DNA from: a virus
Strand: one strand, 5' to 3'
DNA length: 44,622 bases
Virus record (IMG/VR): IMGVR_UViG_3300037882_001541
Location: 1-44,622 of that record
This document shows positions 24,901 through 31,694 of this stretch, one piece after another. Numbering within the stretch: the stretch's first letter is position 1; every line of letters starts with the position of its first letter. Position numbers and translations under genes: made by a program. Below the pieces are notes generated by a model, which ran no database searches, was not told the DNA's origin, and worked only from the letters and a program-made list of their open reading frames with translations.

Positions 24901-26415
24901 CAAGAAACTGGTGTAAATCCCTGCGTTAAGGTTATCGAGAATACCATTTGACTCATCAAGCGTTTTATTCCCGCCAGCCTTCAAAGTCTGATTTGTCGTG
25001 GCAAGGAAAAGGATATTGCCGCCCTTGTCTTGACTCAGGTCATAACCGGCAGGGAAAAAGTCAGATTTAATCCATGCAGTTGGGTGGCCCTCTAATTTAA
25101 GCCCTTGCGCGTTAAGGAACTTCACCGTGTCAGTAATGATATAGGTTGCACCGGGCGACAGCCGCGCTGTGCGGTCATAAGTGATACATGCCTGTGCCCA
25201 CCGATTGAGAGCGACGGTGTCATCTGTAACGCCATCACCAACCGCACCGAACTGCTCAGGGATAAGAGAATCGCCGATAAGGACGTTAATCGGTAGATTG
25301 ACGGTGCTGTTATAAAGCCCATTTAGGGCAGTGGTAGTGGCACCATCAAACGAACCAGACACGCCCGGAAGCCCTGAAATTGGAACCTCATTGAAAACCC
25401 CGGTTGCAGTATCACGCACCATAACGACATCGGAAGTGTTCGCGCTGTTTCTGGCTATCGCGCCGGGTGTCGAAATGCGATAAAAAGACATCGCGTCAGC
25501 ATCAAGCGTTTGCATTGCCGATACGGCCATTGCGCCACCCCACAGACGCACCTCAGCTATTAAGCCACTGAATGGCCCGACTGTTCCAAAGCTATTACCG
25601 ATGACTAGGGAATCATAAAATGGGGTGGATGCAAACGATAAGCCTGTTGCTACTACTTGGCCATTAACCAGTACGGTCGTCCCACGAACCGCGTCCATGA
25701 TGAACGAAATCACCTGCGTCCCGTTACCCGCCGTTGTATTGGCGTACACCCACGATCCGTTTTGATAATAACCAATTCGCCCGTTTGTGGCCCCGTTGTG
25801 CGAAAGTGCCAAAGATTGAGCGTCAGACGTGCCGCGCATGAAAAAGAGCGTCTGGCTATTTGTCGTCGTCCCCGGCTTAAAGACAATCTGGCCAGTGATG
25901 TTGCCAGCAGGAACCTGTACCGCGCTGCGGTCATACAAGGATTTGCCGGGAGCGATAAAGTCCATGCAGGGACGGCCATTAAATCCAGTCAGGTTGACGC
26001 GGGGGCCGTTCGCGATAGCATCCGCCTGATTTGGCCGGAACATATCCGTCTGCCCAACAGCGTTGTTTGTCAAAACGCCCCAATAGCCAATCTGGCCTCC
26101 TAATGCCGTCGCAACGGCGGAGGCGTTAGCAAAACCGTTCGCGTCGAAAGGAAAATTGAACGGGTCGCCAACAGCGGGATATATTTCACCAGCCTTTGAG
26201 GCATCGGTAATCAAACGCCGCGCCGTGGAGAATTGATAAATTGGCGTTACGGCCTCGCTAGGCTCTTTCCCAGCGTATGCAGCAACGTCGGCGAGTGAAA
26301 CGTTCGCAAGGCCGTTTGTCTGGTCATCGCGGTAAATTGGCAAAAGCTCTGTGCCGTCCAACGCCCCATTAAAAGCATCAAGGCCCGGAACCTGTTTGTT
26401 TTGGGTGTACGCCAT
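21949..26415 (-). CDS. Giant tailspike-like protein with LamG-like and pectate-lyase beta-helix domains
   Basis: A 1488-residue protein starting at ATG 26415 (an in-frame TTG lies four codons earlier). Residues 1-35 resemble a spike head-binding tail (NKQVPGLDAFNGALDGTELL). Residues about 110-310 form a LamG-like jelly roll (TGQIVFKPGT, SGLIAEVRLWGGAM). FGAVGDGVTDDT at 389-400 begins a pectate_lyase_3-type right-handed beta-helix. Repeated beta inserts of the VGDxVxxxGxxYxV type lie within the helix, and the C-terminus has a jelly-roll-like end. It probably binds and degrades host glycan. Its place between portal and gpF is unusual for a tail protein. Confidence 0.88.
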   Translation of the reverse strand: MAYTQNKQVPGLDAFNGALDGTELLPIYRDDQTNGLANVSLADVAAYAGKEPSEAVTPIYQFSTARRLITDASKAGEIYPAVGDPFNFPFDANGFANASAVATALGGQIGYWGVLTNNAVGQTDMFRPNQADAIANGPRVNLTGFNGRPCMDFIAPGKSLYDRSAVQVPAGNITGQIVFKPGTTTNSQTLFFMRGTSDAQSLALSHNGATNGRIGYYQNGSWVYANTTAGNGTQVISFIMDAVRGTTVLVNGQVVATGLSFASTPFYDSLVIGNSFGTVGPFSGLIAEVRLWGGAMAVSAMQTLDADAMSFYRISTPGAIARNSANTSDVVMVRDTATGVFNEVPISGLPGVSGSFDGATTTALNGLYNSTVNLPINVLIGDSLIPEQFGAVGDGVTDDTVALNRWAQACITYDRTARLSPGATYIITDTVKFLNAQGLKLEGHPTAWIKSDFFPAGYDLSQDKGGNILFLATTNQTLKAGGNKTLDESNGILDNLNAGIYTSFLQVKGASFYGHSQSASGQTIVADGFGEFRNTGRWNRFINPQEVFVSTYSTGTVTVTKDSATVIGLGTLFLANVAVGDVFKVAGDNREYYVRAVNSNTNITLHKPVARLGASGLSYQTGYTQVLYRLYRHTAAGTAGNRPVKGTGAGLLMGTVAVEYIVDAVWRDGWRLGTAYAVNDYLTANFGDLYLCRNAGTSSVAPSMSSDLNTRIGSTRYIERKVQVGKATITNDGPSGAGRVVLTGSPALLTAAQVGDYVRFGYNGTATDRVTVSGATVTAAFGAATGFATAANASVGDEVRFSDDDTPYVIDTITSATQFVLTAPSPVASAVTFNVRGSNQVYQIASITNNNEFVLTSPYAGQLTSDVHCTIGNVVWEFMGDGLRDGDDGICTFSGTRVVHENFTTLNFLDSHLRTPRTTTVPTATRFDALTSSNVRYRNGNLIGGASPHSTTNGGTMNHVLENCYISTNLATKSASRLPNSERMIWDKLIIRHLSNYPGIEIQGYSHSNYDVIISSALPLNPAQGVNILTNAAATYTVGSATFTTGNPIVTGTSSNWLQGGPAKGDTIRLGATGPLYIIASVDSNTQITLTSNYLESTVVAQPYRIYRRAFDMVNKRHKYTVSDFSTGVGYTLTDYYRSVNETFDFTIENYNKAFTLRGGGYSVVEGMNVKIYGKNHLSTSRTAGGGIGEFATNRASADPYMTLRNCFIDFTQVEGTFYFSNGSFNLNPYESTGNSILIPVSVDFQTVNFEVGGRPLNGQCHIPAGTHVIRTNPAVGEVKQWSTVSGGSSDLDKWNVGAASVTNDIDSVTLSGLTSVTLSSFVAGDYIRIEGVEQPIRMTAVSIDTGAGTAAVTLDRPWTGTTGTGLLFHVNPAWQWRATQINGTTWRQTRTTTSYTLTNWDSGSVILFTNSSAITVTLPATIEDGADFRWIQQGTGQITFVAASGATLSNISSHTKSAGQNAEGRLTVRNNFNNTAAAYRLSGETAS

Positions 26416-26419
26416 AAAT

Positions 26420-26596
26420 TCAGCCAATCTCTAAGTATGCGTTAAAGGAGATGAGAAGGAAAAAGTCATCGTCAATTTTAAGCCTTGCCCTGCCAACCGT
26501 GGGCGGCAATGGCTCTGCCTCATTAGCCGTTCCCTCGCCATCAAGAATAATGGCGACAGTTACAACCTCATCTAGTTTATTCGTTTTCGGCAACAT
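26420..26596 (-). CDS. Small protein between portal and spike
   Basis: A 58-residue protein read from ATG 26596, nine bases after AGAGG; ATG 26605 is an alternative. It overlaps the 3' end of the portal gene by 20 bases and ends four bases before the spike ATG. It is beta-rich (EVVTVAIILDGEGTANEAEP, ARLKIDDDFFLLISFNAYLE). I do not recognise it. Position suggests it may help attach or fold the spike, which is inference. Confidence 0.6.
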   Translation of the reverse strand: MLPKTNKLDEVVTVAIILDGEGTANEAEPLPPTVGRARLKIDDDFFLLISFNAYLEIG

Positions 26597-27887
26597 CCGG
26601 CTCATCCTCTGGTTCACGCTCTATCTCAATATCGCCCTTAATCTGGATAAAACCCTGAATATCATCCCGCACTTCGGAGGGGTCAAGGGCTTGCATATTA
26701 ACGTAAATTTCATGAACCTTTGCCTTGGCGAGCCGCGTTTCCATAACCTCTTTTTCGCTTGGAACAGACAATGGGGAAAACTGGATTAAATAATCATCGG
26801 TGTAACGTCCATCCGCGTACAGCTGCCACGCCACAATCTGGTCGAGAATTGGTAATAAAGTTGTCCGCTGCATCTGCTCTACGGCCGCATACCAGTTTTC
26901 AAGGTCACTTTTACCCGTGCTATTTAGTCCACCGGGTGAGCGGCCAAAAAGCAACGTTTCGGGGATGCCAGAAACAGCCGAAAGGGATAAACTGAATCTG
27001 TCGATTAAGTCAGGAACGTTTGTGAGGCTAGTGGCCTTGAGGTCGTAACTCTCAGCGGCGTCAATCGCAACGGTATTGTTGATGCCACGCGCCATATCCA
27101 CAGCGTTAAGCCGCGCACGGACTACATCCGCCCCGTTGGGTTGCCTTAAAACCTCGGTTAAATTCGGGATGCCATGCACAGCCTGTTGTGCCCTCTCCAG
27201 CAGGGCATTCGCCCAAATGTGCGACAGGTTAAAGCGGCTTAACTGTTCCCAGCACTGCTGCAATCGGGAATTGCCCCAGCCATCGCTCATATCCCGCAAT
27301 CGGTCGGGTGTCTCCATGCCATCAATCACGATGCAGCGGGACTCGTGTACGGTGTACGGTGTGCCCACCATGGGGGATATTTGATAGATTTCTGTTTTGC
27401 CGAAACGACGGTCGGCGGGGTCGGTGTACCTACGGTTACGCGAGACCTGCCATCGGTCATAGACTCTCAACTGGTCGACAGCCCTGATACGCTCAGGATT
27501 GAGTGGCTCGGATAACTCTACGGCTCCGTCATCCAGCAGGGCGACGATTAAAGCCCCGCCATACAAAAAACCCCATTTCAGAGCCTTAATGACGTGCTCC
27601 ATCGCTTGGATATTTTCAAGGGCAGCCAGAACCTCCTCGGAATCATCCAACCCATCGATTGTGTAACCCGCCCGCACCATCTCTGTCGCGGGGAGGTCAA
27701 CAATTCGCCGCGCGAATCCGTCGCCCATGTATAAATTCTCAAGATGAGCTTGTGTCAGCAGGGCCGCCCCACCTACGGTATTATAGGCCGTGCGGTCACG
27801 TCCGTTGCCAACGCTCAAAAAAGCGTTCAGATACGGCCCGTCTGTTCGGATTTCTGTGGTTGTTTGAGTTTTTTGTTTTCGCGCCAT
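26577..27887 (-). CDS. Portal protein (DUF1073 type)
   Basis: A 436-residue portal. Conserved parts: NVGYMGDGFARRIVDLPATE-like segment near residues 48-70 (here ENLYMGDGFARRIVDLPATE), VIKALKWGFLYGGALIVALL, SAVSGIPETLLFGRSPGGLN and GKSDLENWYAAVEQMQR. It forms the dodecameric DNA channel at one vertex and the docking site of terminase. It follows the large terminase gene after 11 bases. Confidence 0.94.
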   Translation of the reverse strand: MARKQKTQTTTEIRTDGPYLNAFLSVGNGRDRTAYNTVGGAALLTQAHLENLYMGDGFARRIVDLPATEMVRAGYTIDGLDDSEEVLAALENIQAMEHVIKALKWGFLYGGALIVALLDDGAVELSEPLNPERIRAVDQLRVYDRWQVSRNRRYTDPADRRFGKTEIYQISPMVGTPYTVHESRCIVIDGMETPDRLRDMSDGWGNSRLQQCWEQLSRFNLSHIWANALLERAQQAVHGIPNLTEVLRQPNGADVVRARLNAVDMARGINNTVAIDAAESYDLKATSLTNVPDLIDRFSLSLSAVSGIPETLLFGRSPGGLNSTGKSDLENWYAAVEQMQRTTLLPILDQIVAWQLYADGRYTDDYLIQFSPLSVPSEKEVMETRLAKAKVHEIYVNMQALDPSEVRDDIQGFIQIKGDIEIEREPEDEPDVAENE

Positions 27888-27898
27888 ACATCAACTTA

Positions 27899-29251
27899 TC
27901 AGGTTAAGTAGGCGAGGTCAAAAGAGGATTCTGGGGCAAAGGCCATCACGAGTGCATCGGCGAGGTTAGGCGAGGCAACGCCGCGCCGCGCCATATCCTT
28001 TTTGCCCTCCACGCGAAATTTCCCATTTATATAATCACGGCGAGGCTGGGATAATTCCGCGCATAACTTGCTCACATGGGGCAGGGTTGCGGGAATAGAG
28101 ATTAACATATCCTTATCAAAGGGCTTACCGTTTACTGCATCGTGCGTATTTTTGAATCTGTCGGCCAAACCCCACCACGCCTGTGCCTTGAGGTTGGCGA
28201 ACATATCCTTGTTATATTTCCCATCACGATAAAACCCATCGGGATTGACAACCGAGGCTTGAGCGCAAAACCCCTCAAAACGAGGGGGTACGCGCCTATA
28301 ATGGACGGCGTCCAACTCCTCCCTGATTGCCCCTTTCGCCCCGGCCCCCACCCCGACGTTGTCAAAGTGGCAAAGCGAGACATTAAAATTGAGGCACTCA
28401 GCGAATGTATGCCGGGCTGCGGTGTTAGGGTCACGGTCTCGCCACTCGGTCAAATGGGTTAGGATGCAGCCGTGCCTTATTGCCAAGGAATTTGTGTCTC
28501 CCCCTTCGTCTGCCACGTCAAAACCCGCTATGATTGTACCCTCTGGGGCGATTCCCAGTTTAATATGAGCATCCACCGAGGCGCGTATCCATTCTGGTTT
28601 GATGACGGCAAGGGCGGTATCTCCGACAGGCTCGCCATCCCATATATGCGCTGCCAGTTCGGGGTCACGCGCCCTCATCTCCTCCATTTCGCGGCGTAAA
28701 ACCTCTGGAAAATAAGGGTTTTGAAGGTAATTTATCTTTTTGACAATACAGTCCGGGGGAGGCGTGACTACAAACCGTTGATACGTCTCGTCTAAGATAT
28801 TACGCGGATTAAAAGATAGCCATACTTCCGATTGCGGCTTGCGGATGGTGGGAATTAAAATATTCCAAGATTCGGCTGAAACGGCCTCCGCCTCTTCAAC
28901 CCAACATATATCGACCCCCTCTAAAGACTTTATTTTAGTGGGATTATTTTTTATTCCGGCAAAAAGAAATTGTGAGCCAGTTTTAGTATAAATCGTGGCC
29001 TTCTCGACTGTAAAATAAGAGTCTAGCCCATGACGTGTGATGCTATCCGCGATAAGGCGGTGCACGGATTCGGCGATCGAGTTTTGAAATTCGCGGGCGC
29101 ACAAGATGCGCGTGGGCCGCTGCGCCGCCGCCAATACCAAAAGAGTCGCGATTGTCCAGCTCTTACCACTGCCCCGGCCCCCATAAGCCACCTTGTATCG
29201 CGCCGGGCCTAAAAAATCCCGGAATGCCCTAGAAATATTTATATCCGTCAT
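27899..29251 (-). CDS. terL: Terminase large subunit
   Basis: A 450-residue packaging ATPase-nuclease of the PBSX/Terminase_3 kind. Walker A is GGRGSGKS (24-31), Walker B is VDICWVEEAE (113-122), and coupling motif SFNPRN follows near 146-151. The RNase-H-like nuclease has acidic residues D245 (GFDVADEGGD), D297 (CHFDNVG) and D432 (NLADALVMAFA). All key residues are present. The start codon shares one base with the stop of the small subunit gene. Confidence 0.96.
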   Translation of the reverse strand: MTDINISRAFRDFLGPARYKVAYGGRGSGKSWTIATLLVLAAAQRPTRILCAREFQNSIAESVHRLIADSITRHGLDSYFTVEKATIYTKTGSQFLFAGIKNNPTKIKSLEGVDICWVEEAEAVSAESWNILIPTIRKPQSEVWLSFNPRNILDETYQRFVVTPPPDCIVKKINYLQNPYFPEVLRREMEEMRARDPELAAHIWDGEPVGDTALAVIKPEWIRASVDAHIKLGIAPEGTIIAGFDVADEGGDTNSLAIRHGCILTHLTEWRDRDPNTAARHTFAECLNFNVSLCHFDNVGVGAGAKGAIREELDAVHYRRVPPRFEGFCAQASVVNPDGFYRDGKYNKDMFANLKAQAWWGLADRFKNTHDAVNGKPFDKDMLISIPATLPHVSKLCAELSQPRRDYINGKFRVEGKKDMARRGVASPNLADALVMAFAPESSFDLAYLT

Positions 29252-29634
29252 TATTCCCCATCTACATCAATAATGCGCACAGTCAGGCCAGTGGAGGGTG
29301 TCATGCTGCCGTCGCCAGAACGGTGGTCAAGCTGTCGCCTATCCGAGTACTCATCCGGGTGGCGGGAGGCCATCTGCTTATGCCAGAGGGGAGAATTAAA
29401 GCCTGTATTACATAGGTTTATCCGTCCTTGCCTTTCAAACCACGTTTGAGCCTTCTGTTTCGCCCTTTTTAGGGCTGCGGAAAAGTCTGGATGGTGCAGT
29501 TCCCATTCGGGGAATGTTGAACGGTGAACATCGCACGCTTCGGCCATTTCCGAGACCCATCCGCCTTCTTCACCGATTTTTATAATAATTTCACAAAATG
29601 CGGGATCGTATTTCGTGGGGCGGCCCATAACCAT
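29251..29634 (-). CDS. Terminase small subunit-like DNA-binding protein
   Basis: A 127-residue protein starting at ATG 29634, six T residues after AGAGAGG; a longer in-frame ORF to 29670 lacks this signal. The layout GRPTKYDPAFCEIIIKIGEE, then EMAEACDVHRSTFPEWELHH and a helical tail, matches small terminase proteins that recognise the packaging site with an HTH. First gene of the late operon. Confidence 0.88.
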   Translation of the reverse strand: MVMGRPTKYDPAFCEIIIKIGEEGGWVSEMAEACDVHRSTFPEWELHHPDFSAALKRAKQKAQTWFERQGRINLCNTGFNSPLWHKQMASRHPDEYSDRRQLDHRSGDGSMTPSTGLTVRIIDVDGE

Positions 29635-29658
29635 AAAAAACCTCTCTGATTTATTGTA

Positions 29659-29687
29659 ATAATCCCCCATTTTGCGCTGCCGGTCAA
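29659..29687 (-). promoter_or_regulatory. Candidate late promoter driving terminase
   Basis: On the minus strand TTGACC (29687-29682), 17 bases, then GATTAT (29664-29659), followed by a short leader to ATG 29634. A perfect TATAAT at 29705-29700 lies slightly upstream but has no matching -35 box and could be an activator-dependent alternative. Read by eye only. Confidence 0.45.
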
Positions 29688-29723
29688 GCCCTGAAAAAAA
29701 TTATAGGCTGTTGATTTTTTATA

Positions 29724-29752
29724 TTGACGAAACGGTACAATGTACCTATATT
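29724..29752 (+). promoter_or_regulatory. Strong early promoter with palindromic operator
   Basis: TTGACG (29724-29729), exactly 17 bases, then TATATT (29747-29752). The spacer ends with the perfect odd palindrome GGTACA-A-TGTACC (29734-29746), a likely operator where a repressor would block polymerase. It drives the four small rightward genes starting at 29801 and lies back to back with the terminase promoter. Confidence 0.75.
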
Positions 29753-29800
29753 AGGATTAAGAAAAACGGGGAACGGCCCCACAAACAGAAAGCCAAAACC

Positions 29801-30028
29801 ATGAAAACTTACAGCATAATTAAAATCGGAGTGCACGGCAACCGGGCCTCCACTGGATATAAATCCATGAATTATTTGGAGGCCCGTAATGGTCTAAAAA
29901 ATATTCTCATCGCCCATAAGGACGATACGCCTTGGGGGCGAAAAAATGAAAACTATTTTAGTAACCGTAATGCCATCCATGTTTTGGATGGTAGCGACGA
30001 AATAAATTACAAAATTGAGCAAGATTAA
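29801..30028 (+). CDS. Early hypothetical protein
   Basis: A 75-residue basic protein read from ATG 29801, the first start after the promoter. It reads MKTYSIIKIGVHGNRASTGY and then EARNGLKNILIAHKDDTPWG, with no membrane segment. The start has no good Shine-Dalgarno; instead AGAAAGCCA lies five bases upstream, a motif shared with other rightward genes. I do not recognise the family. Being first behind a strong promoter it may be an early host-takeover or regulatory protein. Confidence 0.75.
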   Translation: MKTYSIIKIGVHGNRASTGYKSMNYLEARNGLKNILIAHKDDTPWGRKNENYFSNRNAIHVLDGSDEINYKIEQD

Positions 30029-30078
30029 GGAGGAGAGTGACAATCCGTCCCCTCCCCCTTCACATAGAAAGCCACACC

Positions 30079-30195
30079 ATGAAAACCCGCGCCCTCCTCA
30101 CCGAATCCCTTGAATTTATCGGCCTCGGTATCTTCCTCACCGCATGTTTCACCTATCCCGAATTGTTCTCGGTAATAGTGGGACTTGTGAATTAA
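30079..30195 (+). CDS. Small hydrophobic early protein
   Basis: A 38-residue protein from ATG 30079 with one hydrophobic region (residues about 13-35: FIGLGIFLTACFTYPELFSV), so membrane association is likely. AGAAAGCCA lies four bases before the ATG. An in-frame GTG at 30037 would add 14 residues and has AAGGAGG three bases upstream, an awkwardly short spacing; the start is therefore uncertain. Confidence 0.6.
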   Translation: MKTRALLTESLEFIGLGIFLTACFTYPELFSVIVGLVN

Positions 30196-30216
30196 CCCAT
30201 TGAAAGAACCAACACA

Positions 30217-30315
30217 ATGCAAACACTATCTTTTATCCTCCAAGGCGGCATGATTTTCGCATTTTTGCTATATTGCCTCGCATTTATTTCAATCATTTTG
30301 ACGAATGGGGAATAA
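30217..30315 (+). CDS. Tiny single-span membrane protein
   Basis: A 32-residue peptide, MQTLSFILQGGMIFAFLLYC and onward, with one transmembrane segment at about residues 5-28 and a short hydrophilic end (TNGE). The leader GAAAGAACCAACACA resembles the AGAAAGCCA motif of its neighbours. It starts 21 bases after the previous stop and ends eight bases before the HTH gene. Function unknown. Confidence 0.55.
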   Translation: MQTLSFILQGGMIFAFLLYCLAFISIILTNGE

Positions 30316-30323
30316 TCCACCAA

Positions 30324-30551
30324 ATGAAACCTGAACCAGAGAAAAATTCTATGCCTACGCCATCGGAGATACGCCAATACCGTAAGGCCTTAAAAATCAC
30401 TCAAAAGGAGGCCGCCGCGCTTATCGGGATTAAATCAAGCGACACCTGGAGATCGTGGGAGCGGCCTCAGCATCAACCGGGGGCGCGGCGAATGCCAGAA
30501 TGCAAGTGGGAATATTTTAAGGTTAAGGCTGCTTGTTTTAACGCTGCTTAA
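30324..30551 (+). CDS. Small helix-turn-helix DNA-binding protein
   Basis: A 75-residue protein; ATG 30324 is the first start after the upstream stop, and ATG 30351 (MPTPSEIRQYRKAL) is a possible alternative. Residues about 12-60 form an XRE-like HTH (EIRQYRKALKITQKEAAALI then SSDTWRSWERP). The Q-K-E-A-A-x-L-I helix and the W-R-x-W-E segment match short phage regulators of this type. It is the only HTH candidate in its operon and may act on the 13-bp palindrome near the promoter. Confidence 0.78.
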   Translation: MKPEPEKNSMPTPSEIRQYRKALKITQKEAAALIGIKSSDTWRSWERPQHQPGARRMPECKWEYFKVKAACFNAA

Positions 30552-30560
30552 GCCCGGTTT

Positions 30561-30597
30561 GGGGGTGTCAAGCTATGGGTATAGCGGAGACACTCCC
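30561..30597 (+). other. Conserved-looking two-part RNA hairpin
   Basis: GGGGGTGTC (30561-30569) pairs with GACACTCCC (30589-30597) over nine pairs, one of them G-U; inside, after an AA/GGA internal loop, GCTAT (30572-30576) pairs with ATAGC (30581-30585) around a GGGT loop. No U tract follows, so it is not a simple terminator. It lies between the HTH gene stop and a true terminator. Confidence 0.55.
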
Positions 30598-30633
30598 AAG
30601 CATAACGCTATAATCACCCTAAGGCCAATTTGA

Positions 30634-30664
30634 GGGGGTTTAGTGCCTAGCATACCCCCTTTTT
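30634..30664 (+). terminator. Rho-independent terminator of the early rightward operon
   Basis: GGGGGT (30634-30639) pairs with ACCCCC (30654-30659), with TGC/GCA pairing possible inside the loop, then TTTTT (30660-30664). It ends the 29801-30551 operon. Its 3' half overlaps the last codons of the convergent gene 30640-31011. Confidence 0.8.
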
Positions 30665-31011
30665 ATAAGCTCCCCGTCCTCATTCCGCAAACGGCGTTTG
30701 GGGCCATCGGCATGTGAGGTTGACGCTTTGGGCCTCTTTTTTGATATTTCCCGCCGCCCGGCTATCACGTCATCGTACAGGCGTTTGATCCAGAATGGAT
30801 TAATCCCTGCCATTTGACAGATAAGGAAAAAGTCTGGCGGGCTATCCTCAATCAGGTAGATTGATCGTCGCTCATCAAACGTGACGTGAGCGGGATTTGT
30901 CTTTTTACGCCCGGCAAGCGCATCAAACAGGGTGAACTGTACGACGCTTGTCCATAGCGACTGTTCTGGCGACATCTCGCCGCCGTAGTCTGTGTCGTGT
31001 TCGTTGCTCAT
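30640..31011 (-). CDS. Hypothetical phage protein of replication operon
   Basis: A 123-residue protein. Residues 14-80 are helical with an aromatic core (EQSLWTSVVQFTLFDALAGR, then SPPDFFLICQMAGINPFWIK); the C-terminal 40 residues are strongly basic (KKRPKASTSHADGPKRRLRN), which would suit nucleic-acid binding. Start overlaps the upstream gene as ATGA. I do not recognise a named family. Confidence 0.72.
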   Translation of the reverse strand: MSNEHDTDYGGEMSPEQSLWTSVVQFTLFDALAGRKKTNPAHVTFDERRSIYLIEDSPPDFFLICQMAGINPFWIKRLYDDVIAGRREISKKRPKASTSHADGPKRRLRNEDGELIKRGYARH

Positions 31012-31694
31012 GATGATTCCCCATAGTAGGCGTTCAAGGCTTTGGTAATTTTTGGGTCGTTTTCCCGCATGAGCCTTGCGTTTCTTTCGCTTTCGCTCTC
31101 AATGAGATTGGTGGTGGCCTTGTTGGGGTTTGAGTAATGCAGCCAGGCCGCCCTCAATTCGTCTCCGGCCCGTTTGACTGCCTTGCAAAGCGTCCCGTAA
31201 TCCGGGAAAAATGGCCCCTCTTCTTGCCGTAATTCAGAAAACACAATGGCAATAGAGGCTTCGGGCTGGTCTGCAACGTCATCAATGAACGTTTCAACCA
31301 AAACCTTCCACTGCTCAGACGTTCCCGTATATTTTTTGAAAACGGATAATTGAAACATATACTTAGCGATGGTTTGCCGTGCTGCTGGCCTCTGCATATC
31401 CGCCAATTCAGCAAGCTCTTCAGGGCTTAATTCTTCCCTGTATGTGGTGCCAAGTACCCTAGAACCGGGGATGGTGTAATCACCGTATGTGTCTTTTTCC
31501 CAAGCAAATTCAGTAACTTCTCGCTTTGACTGCTGCAATCGTCGCTGCAAGCATTTCATCTTGCCTATCTCTAGCGCGGTCAGTTGCGCTTGGCGTGGCT
31601 GTAAAACCGGAAGGTTTGTAGTTACGGCGGCAGCTGGTGGCTTCCTTTCTAACCCAGTTTTGCCAAGTGCGGAGCCAATTTGTATGAGCATCAT
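31008..31694 (-). CDS. Replication-operon protein, possible helicase-loader-like
   Basis: A 228-residue protein. I chose ATG 31694, five bases after GAGG; an upstream ATG at 31709 lacks a ribosome site. This makes the gene overlap the replisome-organizer gene by 185 bases in another frame. A Pro-rich N-terminus is followed by helical segments (SPEELAELADMQRPAARQTI, AIVFSELRQEEGPFFPDYGT). Its place after an initiator-like gene resembles lambda P after O, but no loader motif is clear, so this is a guess. Confidence 0.68.
   Translation of the reverse strand: MMLIQIGSALGKTGLERKPPAAAVTTNLPVLQPRQAQLTALEIGKMKCLQRRLQQSKREVTEFAWEKDTYGDYTIPGSRVLGTTYREELSPEELAELADMQRPAARQTIAKYMFQLSVFKKYTGTSEQWKVLVETFIDDVADQPEASIAIVFSELRQEEGPFFPDYGTLCKAVKRAGDELRAAWLHYSNPNKATTNLIESESERNARLMRENDPKITKALNAYYGESS

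Noticed and set aside
29700-29705. Perfect TATAAT on the minus strand as the main late promoter
   Set aside because: No -35 box at 16-18 bases upstream; kept only as an alternative to the TTGACC/GATTAT pair.
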